Source: an uncultured Lachnospiraceae bacterium (GTDB lineage: Bacteria > Bacillota_A > Clostridia > Lachnospirales > Lachnospiraceae). Taken from it: a stretch of 33,409 nucleotides of DNA. The notes under the pieces were generated by a model. The model made no database searches. It was given only the letters and a program-made list of their open reading frames with translations, and was not told where the DNA came from. The DNA is taken from assembly GCA_902795715.1 (NCBI GenBank), contig CADBME010000010.1:1-33409 (forward strand), read 5' to 3'. The position numbers and the translations under genes were made by a program. Below are positions 25,387 to 33,173 of the stretch, in pieces. The first letter of the stretch is position 1; each line of letters begins with the position of its first letter.

Positions 25387-25415
25387 AGTATAAATTGGGA
25401 AATATGTATTGTCAA
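25387..25415 (-). promoter_or_regulatory. Strong sigma-A promoter for the VanW gene
   Basis: A consensus TTGACA (25410-25415) and TATACT (25387-25392) with a 17-base spacer on the minus strand. Leader of about 75 bases. Confidence 0.8.
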
Positions 25416-25460
25416 GTACCACAGTAGGAAAACAGCAGGAAAGCGGACAAGGGAAAGCAA

Positions 25461-25489
25461 TTGCCTCTTATCAACCGGCGTGTTACTAT
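25461..25489 (+). promoter_or_regulatory. Candidate promoter for the FolC-like gene
   Basis: TTGCCT (25461-25466), 17-base spacer, TACTAT (25484-25489) preceded by TGT, i.e. an extended -10. The predicted start near 25496 falls at the outer edge of the palindrome, so the transcript would begin with the giant hairpin. Confidence 0.45.
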
Positions 25490-25491
25490 AG

Positions 25492-25577
25492 GTGGGACAG
25501 TGGGGACGTTTCATTTTGTCCCACATTGTTAAAAGGAATACAATGTGGGACAAAATGAAACGTCCCCACTGTCCCAC
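25492..25577. repeat. Perfect 38-bp palindrome, MITE/REP-like
   Basis: Arms of 38 bases (25492-25529 and 25540-25577) are perfectly complementary around a 10-base loop. Each arm is itself an inverted repeat: GTGGGACA at 25492-25499 matches TGTCCCAC at 25517-25524, and likewise 25545-25552 with 25570-25577, so alternative two-hairpin folds exist. The G-rich GTGGGACAGTGGGGACG edge resembles short mobile palindromes that occur scattered in Firmicutes genomes and are associated with RAYT/IS200-like transposases; this is from memory. The element ends 5 bases before the AAGGAG site of the next gene. Confidence 0.8.
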
Positions 25578-25596
25578 TTATTAAGGAGTTGATTGA

Positions 25597-27099
25597 ATGA
25601 ATCGCCGGGAAGCTGAAGATTATATCTATCGTTCTTATTTAAAGGCAGAAAAGCATTGGAAGAGGGAGGAGCCGGACAGCCTGCACAGAAAACCGGAGCT
25701 TAGCAGGGACCTGATCCGGTCTTTGTCTGCCCCGGACAAGGGTGCCCGGGCTTCTCACAATATCGTTGTTACGGGCAGCAAGGGCAAGGGGTCTGTGGCG
25801 GTCATGATGGCTCAGATTCTGAATACAAAGTTTGTGACCGGCCTGATGACCAGTCCTCACCTGCTGAACTTCTGCGAGCGTTTCTGCGTGGGGGGCCAAA
25901 GAATGGCGGATCAGGATTTCGTCCGCCTGATGACAGAGGCTGCCGGTCTGCTGGATCCTATAGAAAGAGGGCTTGCGGAAGACGTCTGTATCAGCCCCAT
26001 GGGGATTCAGACCATCCTTGCTCTTCTTTATTTCAGAGAAAGACATACGGATATCAATATTTTTGAATGTGGCAAGGGTGCCAGGTACGATGATGTAAAT
26101 AACCTGAGGCGGGATTACGCCGTCATCAACAGTATTTTCCCGGAGCACCTGAGAGAGTTGGGGACAAGTATTGAAAAAATAGCGGAGGATAAATCTCATG
26201 TGATCAGCGGGGAAGAAGTCTGTGTCTATACGGCCGGGCAGGAGCCGTCTGTCATGGAGATCATCCGGGAAAGAGCCGGCAGGCTGAAGGTGCCCGTAAA
26301 GTGTTACGGAATCGATTTCCGGGCAGAAAATATACGCTGCCATGAAAATGGAACTTTTTTTGATGCAGTGATCGACGGTCAGCTATGGTCTGATGTCTAT
26401 ATCCCTCTTCTGGGAGACCATCAGGCCAGAAACTGCCTGCTTGCCCTGGCAATCTGTCTGGATATATTCAAAAGATTCGATCAATATCTTTTTCCTTCAG
26501 ATTCTCCTTCTGGCGATTCCTGTCATTTTGAAAACCCTGATCTCTATGATAAATCCGGAGGGTCTGGAGACTCTCTTTGCGGAGAAGCCCCGCCTTCTAT
26601 CCGGGAGACCATCCGGGAGGCTTTGAGTCATATAGGTCGCCCGGGCCGGATGGAGATTCTGTCTTCCCATCCTTTTGTCCTTCTGGATGCCTGCATTCAC
26701 CGGGAAAGCGCCAAAGAAGTTCTTCATGTACTGACACAGCTAGGCGTGACCGGGGCCACTCTTATCATGGGCATTCCCGATGATAAAGACTTCGCCGGGA
26801 CAGCACAGGTGCTAAAGCCTATTGTTTCCAAAGTGATCCTGACCAAATCGCAGAATCCTCATTATGTTTTTTCCAGAAGGCAGGTGGATGTTCTGCATGA
26901 AAAGGGCATAGACTGCATCTGGACCGACTGTCTGAAAGAAGCCCTGATAGAAGCTGGTTTGGAAAATGATAATCCCTCCTGTTCCAGGGTCTCTGTAAAA
27001 GAGACAGCCCCGGCCGGGACTCCTGTTATTATCCTGGGCACGACTTCCCTGATCGGTGAAATGGAAGATATAAAAAACAAATATACAAGCTTGACATAG
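25597..27099 (+). CDS. FolC-like Mur ligase (divergent folylpolyglutamate synthase paralogue)
   Basis: A 500-residue Mur-ligase-fold ATP-dependent peptide ligase, most like FolC. It has the P-loop T59-G-S-K-G-K-G-S66, T-S-P-H-L (85-89), the G-D-H-Q-x-x-N segment (273-279), G-R-P-G-R-M-E (347-353), and P-D-D-K-D-F. Two FolC hallmarks are changed: the usual E-V-G-L-G-G-R-x-D-A-T-N is E-C-G-K-G-A-R-Y-D-D-V-N-N (157-169), and D-G-A-H-N-P is D-A-C-I-H-R (364-369). A low-complexity Ser/Gly/Asp insert occurs near 300-333. It could use another acceptor than folate; the substrate is not known. AAGGAG lies 9-10 bases before the ATG. Upstream is a long palindrome; feoAB follows after 133 bases. Confidence 0.75.
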   Translation: MNRREAEDYIYRSYLKAEKHWKREEPDSLHRKPELSRDLIRSLSAPDKGARASHNIVVTGSKGKGSVAVMMAQILNTKFVTGLMTSPHLLNFCERFCVGGQRMADQDFVRLMTEAAGLLDPIERGLAEDVCISPMGIQTILALLYFRERHTDINIFECGKGARYDDVNNLRRDYAVINSIFPEHLRELGTSIEKIAEDKSHVISGEEVCVYTAGQEPSVMEIIRERAGRLKVPVKCYGIDFRAENIRCHENGTFFDAVIDGQLWSDVYIPLLGDHQARNCLLALAICLDIFKRFDQYLFPSDSPSGDSCHFENPDLYDKSGGSGDSLCGEAPPSIRETIREALSHIGRPGRMEILSSHPFVLLDACIHRESAKEVLHVLTQLGVTGATLIMGIPDDKDFAGTAQVLKPIVSKVILTKSQNPHYVFSRRQVDVLHEKGIDCIWTDCLKEALIEAGLENDNPSCSRVSVKETAPAGTPVIILGTTSLIGEMEDIKNKYTSLT

Positions 27100-27148
27100 T
27101 CTAAATGCTATTTTAAGCTAATCTCAAGTAGACAATACAGACAACAGT

Positions 27149-27178
27149 TTGAACTTTATACGCGAAGTTTGAGATAAT
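27149..27178 (+). promoter_or_regulatory. Candidate promoter for feoAB
   Basis: TTGAAC (27149-27154) and GATAAT (27173-27178) separated by 18 bases. The heptamer AGTTTGA is repeated at 27147 and 27166, and ATCTCAA (27121-27127) is the inverse of TTGAGAT (27169-27175). Further downstream is a run of GATAGATA-type repeats (about 27190-27217) of unknown meaning. Confidence 0.45.
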
Positions 27179-27191
27179 CAACATCATTGGA
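27173..27191 (+). promoter_or_regulatory. Candidate Fur box overlapping the feoAB -10
   Basis: The 19 bases match the classical Fur consensus (GATAAT-GATAAT-CATTATC) at 13 positions by my count. The site covers the -10 hexamer and the transcription start, where iron-bound Fur would block polymerase. This fits a ferrous iron uptake gene. Confidence 0.4.
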
Positions 27192-27232
27192 TAGATAACA
27201 GATAGATAGGAATAGATACGGAGGTATTCATA

Positions 27233-29605
27233 ATGCCGGATATGCGATTAGATCAAATCGACCTGGGACAGCCAGCTGTCATCACAAAGGTCGGGGGAGA
27301 GGGGGCTTTGCGCCAGCATTTTTTCGATATGGGAGTAATTCCGGGTGCTGAGGTGCGTATTGTAAAGTATGCGCCCCTTGGGGACCCCATGGAGGTCCTG
27401 ATTCACGGCTATGAATTGACTTTGCGTCTGGATGATGCTGCTAAAATCATGGTGGATCCTGTTTCCGAATCCGAAAAAAAGGCAGAGGCCGGCGCTGATT
27501 CCAGGACTGCCTCTGCTGCTTCTGCTGCCTTTGATGCGGATAGCAAATACCACCCGGGCCTTGGAGAGGGCGGCAAATTCCACCCCAAGGGAAGCGGAAA
27601 TCCTGTGGAGGAGGGTACTGTTCTCACCTTTGCCCTGGTGGGAAACCAGAACAGCGGAAAGACAACCCTTTTTAACCAGCTGACAGGTGCCAACCAGCAT
27701 GTGGGGAATTTTCCCGGGGTTACAGTAGACCGAAAGGATGGAGTAATCCGGGGCCATGCCAATACATTGGTCACAGACCTGCCGGGAATTTATTCCATGT
27801 CTCCTTACAGCAGCGAGGAGCTGATTTCCAGGAATCAGGTCCTGCAGGAGAAGCCCCATGCCATCATCAATATCGTTGATGCAACCAATATCGAACGGAA
27901 TCTATATCTGACCATGCAGCTGCTTGAGATGGAAACTCCTGTGGTTATTGCCCTAAACATGATGGATGAGGTAACGAAGAATGGTGGTCATATTGATGTC
28001 AACCGGATGGAGGCCATGCTTGGCGTTCCTGTGGTTCCTATTTCCGCAGCTAAGAATCAGGGTATTGATGAGCTGATCGAGCATGCGGTCCATGTGGCCT
28101 TCTATCAGGAAAAGCCACTCCGTCAGGATTTTTGTGGTGAAAACGATCACGGAGGGGCAGTTCACCGCTGTCTCCACGGCATCACACACCTGATCGAGGA
28201 CCATGCTGTGGCTGCCGGTCTTCCCAGACGCTTTTGTTCCAGCAAGGTCATTGAAGGAGATCCTCTGATTACCGACCAGCTGAACCTGGATCAAAACGAA
28301 AAAGAGGCTATGGAGCACATTATTTTACAGATGGAAAAAGAAAGAGGGCTCGACAGGAGTGCTGCTATTGCCGATATGCGCTATGCATTTATCCGAAAAG
28401 TATCTTCTGCCTGTGTCGTCAAACCGGAGAAAAGTCTGGAAAGAATCCGCAGCGAGAAAATCGACCGGATTCTCACAGGAAAATGGACAGCTATACCTAT
28501 GTTTATCGTGATTATGGGCGCTGTTTTCTGGCTGTCATTTAACCTGATCGGGAAAATTCTTCAGGACCTTCTGGAAATAGGGGTAGGAGCCGTGACGAAT
28601 CTGGTGGACCAGGCTTTGACGGCTTCCCATGTAAATCCGGTTCTCCACGGACTGATTATCGATGGTATTTTTGAAGGTGTGGGAAGTGTTTTAAGCTTTC
28701 TCCCCATCATTGTCACTATGTTTTTCTTCCTGTCCATCCTGGAAGACAGCGGCTATATAGCCCGCGTTGCCTTCTTCATGGACAAGATTCTCCGCCGGAT
28801 CGGTCTGTCGGGAAGAAGCATCGTTCCCATGCTGATCGGCTTTGGCTGTACAGTTCCTGCGGTTATGTCCACCCGGACCCTCCCTTCCGAGCGGGACCGG
28901 AAAATGACCATCCTGCTGACACCTTTTATGAGCTGCAGCGCAAAGATTCCCATATACGGATTCTTTGTCAATGCTTTCTTTCCTCAATATGGAGCCCTGA
29001 TCATGATCGGTCTCTATCTGCTGGGAATCCTCCTGGGCATTTTGGCTGCGGTCCTTTATCGGGGAACTCTCTTTAAAGGGGAGCCGGTCCCCTTTGTAAT
29101 GGAACTGCCCAACTACCGGCTTCCCGGACCGAGAAATGTCCTTCTCCTTCTCTGGGAAAAGGCAAAAGACTTCCTCCAGAGGGCATTTACCATTATTCTG
29201 ATCGCAACCATCGTCATCTGGCTTCTGCAGAACTTTGACCTCTCTTTCAATGTGGTCGCCGACCAGAAAGACAGTATCCTGGCCCTGATCGCCGGCTGGC
29301 TGGCCCCCATACTGAAACCTGCAGGACTGGGAGACTGGAAAATCTGCACAGCCCTGATCAGCGGTTTTCTGGCAAAAGAAAGCGTGGTATCAACCCTGCA
29401 GATCCTCTTTGGCAACAATGTCTCCGCCTTCATGTCAGCTTCAACAGCCGCTGCCCTATTAGTCTTCTCCCTGATCTATACGCCCTGTGTAGCCGCAGTC
29501 GCCTCGGTCAAAAGGGAACTGGGAGGCAGGTGGGCAGCAGCCATGATCGTATGGCAGTGCGTCCTGGCATGGGTCGTGGCCTTTATCGTACATATGATTG
29601 TATGA
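27233..29605 (+). CDS. feoB: Ferrous iron transporter FeoB with fused N-terminal FeoA domain
   Basis: A 790-residue fusion. Residues about 5-78 are an SH3-like FeoA domain (D-M-G-V-I-P-G motif at 32-38). A flexible, Ala/Ser-rich linker (about 79-128) follows, then the FeoB G-domain: G137-N-Q-N-S-G-K-T-T (G1), D182-L-P-G (G3), N242-M-M-D (G4), with the adjacent helical GDI-like domain. From about 420 a polytopic membrane domain follows with two gate motifs (around G-F-G-C-T-V-P-A and the C-terminal T-P-C-V-A half). It imports Fe(II), the main iron form for an anaerobe. FeoA-FeoB fusions are known in Clostridia and Bacteroidetes. GGAGG lies 9 bases before the ATG. Monocistronic, ended by a strong terminator. 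Confidence 0.95.
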   Translation: MPDMRLDQIDLGQPAVITKVGGEGALRQHFFDMGVIPGAEVRIVKYAPLGDPMEVLIHGYELTLRLDDAAKIMVDPVSESEKKAEAGADSRTASAASAAFDADSKYHPGLGEGGKFHPKGSGNPVEEGTVLTFALVGNQNSGKTTLFNQLTGANQHVGNFPGVTVDRKDGVIRGHANTLVTDLPGIYSMSPYSSEELISRNQVLQEKPHAIINIVDATNIERNLYLTMQLLEMETPVVIALNMMDEVTKNGGHIDVNRMEAMLGVPVVPISAAKNQGIDELIEHAVHVAFYQEKPLRQDFCGENDHGGAVHRCLHGITHLIEDHAVAAGLPRRFCSSKVIEGDPLITDQLNLDQNEKEAMEHIILQMEKERGLDRSAAIADMRYAFIRKVSSACVVKPEKSLERIRSEKIDRILTGKWTAIPMFIVIMGAVFWLSFNLIGKILQDLLEIGVGAVTNLVDQALTASHVNPVLHGLIIDGIFEGVGSVLSFLPIIVTMFFFLSILEDSGYIARVAFFMDKILRRIGLSGRSIVPMLIGFGCTVPAVMSTRTLPSERDRKMTILLTPFMSCSAKIPIYGFFVNAFFPQYGALIMIGLYLLGILLGILAAVLYRGTLFKGEPVPFVMELPNYRLPGPRNVLLLLWEKAKDFLQRAFTIILIATIVIWLLQNFDLSFNVVADQKDSILALIAGWLAPILKPAGLGDWKICTALISGFLAKESVVSTLQILFGNNVSAFMSASTAAALLVFSLIYTPCVAAVASVKRELGGRWAAAMIVWQCVLAWVVAFIVHMIV

Positions 29606-29650
29606 TCCGGACAATTCCTGAAAGTTATCATCTGTTGTCGGTCATCAATA

Positions 29651-29676
29651 AAAGGCTGCCTTTCGGCAGCCTTTTT
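29651..29676. terminator. Terminator of feoAB (works on both strands)
   Basis: AAAGGCTGCC / GGCAGCCTTT pair perfectly over 10 bp around TTTC, followed by TT and G on the plus strand. In the opposite direction the hairpin is followed by TTTTATTG, so it can also end the convergent kinase gene. Confidence 0.9.
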
Positions 29677-29710
29677 GCATTACTCATATTATTCACATTT
29701 TCTGCATTAT

Positions 29711-32700
29711 TCACACTAAGCTTTCTAATGTCTCGAAGAGGGCTTCTGCTTCCACCGGTTTGCTGAGGTGGGCGTTGAGGCCTGCCTGCATGCTTCGCTG
29801 TACGTCTTCGTCGAATGCGTTGGCAGTCAGGGCAATGATGGGGATTTCCGCGGCGTCTGGCCGGTCCATGGCCCGGATAACTTTGGTTGCCTCCAGGCCG
29901 TCCATTTCGGGCATCCGCATGTCCATAAGGATGGCGTCGTAATATCCCTGGGGATGGGAGGAGAACATGTCTACAGCGATTTTTCCGTTTTCGGCAAGTT
30001 CTACTTCCATTTCCCGCATGCTGAGAATCATAATCATGATTTCGGCGTTGACAATCATGTCTTCTGCCAGAAGGATGCGTCGGCCCTTGAGGTCTCCTTT
30101 GCCCTGCATAAGAGCCTGGTTTTTCTTTTTAAATGCTTCCCGGAACTCTTCCATGACGGTCCCTGCGAAAAGGGGTTTGGGTACAAAGCTGTCCACGCCG
30201 GCTGTTTTTGCTTCGTCCGCAATGTCATCCCAGCTGTAGGATGTCAATATGATGATGGCCGATTCATGGCCTACTAGCTCGCGGATTCTCCGGGTGGTTT
30301 CGATTCCGTCCATGTCCGGCATTTTCCAATCCACAAGGATCAGGTCGTAGAGTTCCCTGCGGGCGTGTCGGACGCTTACCATTTCCAGTCCTTCCCTGCC
30401 TGAGCGGACAGTGTCACAGCGAATTCCTACCTGACCGAGTACGACCTGGGCATGCTCACAGGCGATGGGGTCGTCATCGATAACCAGAACGCTCATCTCA
30501 TGGGGCTGCAGATGGTCTTCTCCGTCGACTTCACCATCTTTCCGGCTGGATTCTCCCAGGGTTACGGTCACTGTGAAAGTGGTTCCCTCTCCCTTTTTGC
30601 TCTCTACTTCGATGGTCCCGTTCATGAGTTCCACTATGTTTTTAGTGATAGGCATGCCCAGGCCGGTGCTTCCATAGCGGCTGGTGCTGGAGGAGTCCTC
30701 CTGGCTGAAAGCATCAAAGAGATGGGGCAGATAATCTTCGCTCATACCGATTCCGGTATCCTGTATTATGAATCGGAGGCTGGTTTTCCTGTCAAATTTG
30801 TTAAGGGTTTCGATGGTGAAGGTTAGAGATCCGCCTTCCGGTGTAAATTTGACGGCATTTCCCAGGATATTGATCAATACCTGGCGGAGCTTCATATCGT
30901 CTCCTATATAGTAGTCATCCAGTTTCCCCTTAATTCGGCATTCATAGTCCAGGCCCTTGTCTCTGCACTGGCCGCCGATGATGGTATTGACCTGCTCAAG
31001 AGCTCTGGGGAAGGAGAATTCCTCATTTTTTATGGACATTCTGCCGGATTCAATCCGGGACATGTCCAGAATATCATTAATAATATTTAAAAGATGTTTG
31101 GCCGAAGTTCCGATTTTATCCAGGTATTCCATGGTTTTTGACGAGATCTCCGGGTCACTCATGGCAATGTTGTTGAGGCCGATAATGGCGTTCATGGGAG
31201 TCCGGATTTCATGACTCATGTTGGAGAGAAAGGCGGTCTTGGCCTTGTTGGCCTGCTCAGCTGTTTTGAGGGCATTACTCAGTGCTTCGCTCTGAGCCAG
31301 AGTCTTTCTTGTCTCCCCATCCACATCGGAAAAGCAGGCGCCAACGGCATGAACCAGGTGGTCCTCCCGGTCTTCCGGATGACGGACACCGGCGAAACGC
31401 ACCATCTCATATTTCTCTATTCCATTTCTGCTGACCAGGTAACGATAGGAAATAACCCGATCACTTTCCAGGCCTTTTCGAATATTATCCGGCTTGATAA
31501 AGTCCAGAAACTCCTGCCTGTAGGGTTCCAGAATATATTTGTTGGCATAAGTCGTCACAGTCTCCAGATATTTAAACCTCTCTCCCGCCTTAAGGCCACC
31601 GCTTACATCCGAATGAGCCTGATAGCAGACACCGTCATTTGTATCCAGCTCCACATAGTAGACACTCCAGTAATCGGAAGCCAGGGCAGTGACCAGCTGT
31701 TCCATCTGGCTCCTGGCCTTACTCTGCCTGAGCAGCTCTTCCTGGAGGGCCATATGCTCCTCCATCTCCTGCTGGCGAATCCGGCTTTTTTCCTCCGCAG
31801 CCTTCACCCGCATCATCTCGGTAACATCGACACACATACCCAGGGTGCAGAGCCTGTCGGAAGCATCCGTGAACTTCATCTTGGTGGTCTGAAGATGTCT
31901 CTGATTTCCCAGGGCATCCAGAACATCCTCAAAGAAAACATAAGGTTCGTCCATAGACAGGGTTTTGCGGTCATCTTCCACGAAATGGGCCGCCGTCTCC
32001 GGATCAAAGATCTCAAAATCCGTCAGTCCTACGACCTGGTCCGGAGTTTCTTTGTTGGCATACTCGGCAAAAAACTGATTGCAGGCAACATATTTTCCAC
32101 TCTCTGCATCCTTTGAAAATGTCAGAGCCGGCACGTTGGTCAGTAAGGAAGTCATGGAATTGCTCAGCTCGGCAATCTTGGCCGCAGCCCTGGCTTCCTC
32201 CGCCAGTCTACGGTTTTCCGCCTCGATCTCCCTGGCCTCACGCAGGGCTTTCTGTACAGCCTGTCCTTCCCGGACGTCATCATCCACATCCTTAAAGCCG
32301 CAGACAACCCCCATCTTGCCCCCCGGCATATCGACCTTGGCAAGTTCGATGCGGAAATAGCGCTCGCTTCCGTCTTCCATCGTCCTCAGGTAATTCACGT
32401 TAAACTGGGGTTTTTGCTGCAGCCGATTTACAATATTGGTCAGTTTAAGATCCTCCTGGAGACGTTCCCGGTCGGCAGGAGCCACCATGGTCCGGATATA
32501 GTAGTCCTTGGCTGCAGAGTATTTCATCTGGTTCAAAGCCTGCTGAATGGGCAGGGCATGCGTGGTTTCCCCAATTATATCTCCCCGGTAGAGGGAAAAG
32601 GTTTCCAGATCAACGTCACTGATCAGCCAAACGGTATGGTAGGACTCACTCAGGGCCTGGATCACGGCATGACGGACGGCCATATCCGTCTCCATCTGTT

Positions 32701-33109
32701 CTCTTTTCTCCGTGATATCCGATATGAAAACATAATAAATCCCGCCAAAATCGGTGGTTTTCGTGTAATGACCGTAGTCATCCACCCAACGGACAGTCCC
32801 ATCCTTGCGGAAAATCCGATACTCGACCTGGTCCATTCCTTCTTCATTGTCATCGATCTGTTCGATGATGGAATCCGAAATCTCTCTGTAGTCATCCGGA
32901 TGGACCATACCCCTGAAAGTATAACCGGTCAGTTCTTTAAACTCATCCAGATTAGCACAGCCGTAGATGTCGAAAACTGCCTGATTGGCATAGAGGAGTT
33001 CCTCCTCCCCTTCCGCCTTGTAAATAAAAAAACCTCCGGGCATGTGTGCGCCGATTTCCTCGATCGCAGATAAAGTTTCATTATTGAATTCAACATGTTT
33101 TCCGAACAT
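29711..33109 (-). CDS. Hybrid sensor histidine kinase with PAS domains and two receiver domains
   Basis: An 1132-residue cytoplasmic hybrid kinase with no membrane segment. Order: PAS (about 18-135, with the R-K-D-G-T-V-R-W-V core); PAS-like (about 150-275); a coiled segment; PAS (about 320-430); a coiled segment (about 432-472); another sensor-like region (475-600); HisKA with H633 (M-S-H-E-I-R-T-P); HATPase (about 735-850, N-box N751, D-T-G-I-G-M and T-G-L-G-M-P); receiver 1 (about 872-990, D927); receiver 2 (about 1010-1130, D1063, K-P at 1117). All phosphorelay residues are present, but there is no Hpt or DNA-binding output, so it must act through other proteins. The ligand is unknown. 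GGAGA precedes the ATG; the gene is convergent with feoAB. Confidence 0.92.
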   Translation of the reverse strand: MFGKHVEFNNETLSAIEEIGAHMPGGFFIYKAEGEEELLYANQAVFDIYGCANLDEFKELTGYTFRGMVHPDDYREISDSIIEQIDDNEEGMDQVEYRIFRKDGTVRWVDDYGHYTKTTDFGGIYYVFISDITEKREQMETDMAVRHAVIQALSESYHTVWLISDVDLETFSLYRGDIIGETTHALPIQQALNQMKYSAAKDYYIRTMVAPADRERLQEDLKLTNIVNRLQQKPQFNVNYLRTMEDGSERYFRIELAKVDMPGGKMGVVCGFKDVDDDVREGQAVQKALREAREIEAENRRLAEEARAAAKIAELSNSMTSLLTNVPALTFSKDAESGKYVACNQFFAEYANKETPDQVVGLTDFEIFDPETAAHFVEDDRKTLSMDEPYVFFEDVLDALGNQRHLQTTKMKFTDASDRLCTLGMCVDVTEMMRVKAAEEKSRIRQQEMEEHMALQEELLRQSKARSQMEQLVTALASDYWSVYYVELDTNDGVCYQAHSDVSGGLKAGERFKYLETVTTYANKYILEPYRQEFLDFIKPDNIRKGLESDRVISYRYLVSRNGIEKYEMVRFAGVRHPEDREDHLVHAVGACFSDVDGETRKTLAQSEALSNALKTAEQANKAKTAFLSNMSHEIRTPMNAIIGLNNIAMSDPEISSKTMEYLDKIGTSAKHLLNIINDILDMSRIESGRMSIKNEEFSFPRALEQVNTIIGGQCRDKGLDYECRIKGKLDDYYIGDDMKLRQVLINILGNAVKFTPEGGSLTFTIETLNKFDRKTSLRFIIQDTGIGMSEDYLPHLFDAFSQEDSSSTSRYGSTGLGMPITKNIVELMNGTIEVESKKGEGTTFTVTVTLGESSRKDGEVDGEDHLQPHEMSVLVIDDDPIACEHAQVVLGQVGIRCDTVRSGREGLEMVSVRHARRELYDLILVDWKMPDMDGIETTRRIRELVGHESAIIILTSYSWDDIADEAKTAGVDSFVPKPLFAGTVMEEFREAFKKKNQALMQGKGDLKGRRILLAEDMIVNAEIMIMILSMREMEVELAENGKIAVDMFSSHPQGYYDAILMDMRMPEMDGLEATKVIRAMDRPDAAEIPIIALTANAFDEDVQRSMQAGLNAHLSKPVEAEALFETLESLV

Positions 33110-33157
33110 GCTAGGTCTCCTCTCAATGAGTGCAGAAAAATGAACTTGTCAATTCTT

Positions 33158-33173
33158 CAGCCTGATCAGGCTG
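33158..33173. repeat. 16-base perfect palindrome between transporter and kinase genes
   Basis: CAGCCTGATCAGGCTG is self-complementary; it starts immediately after the transporter stop codon on the minus strand. As RNA it gives a 6-bp stem with a 4-base loop, but no U-run follows. It could be an operator for the kinase gene about 50 bases downstream, or a weak transcript end. Confidence 0.4.

Noticed and set aside
27091..27122. A consensus TTGACA at the end of the FolC-like gene as the feoAB -35
   Set aside because: The hexamer 17 bases downstream (TAAGCT) is a poor -10, and a better pair exists at 27149-27178.
27189..27217. GATAGATA-type repeats before feoAB as a CRISPR or tandem-repeat array
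   Set aside because: Only a few short, imperfect units; no spacer structure. Noted as sequence detail only.
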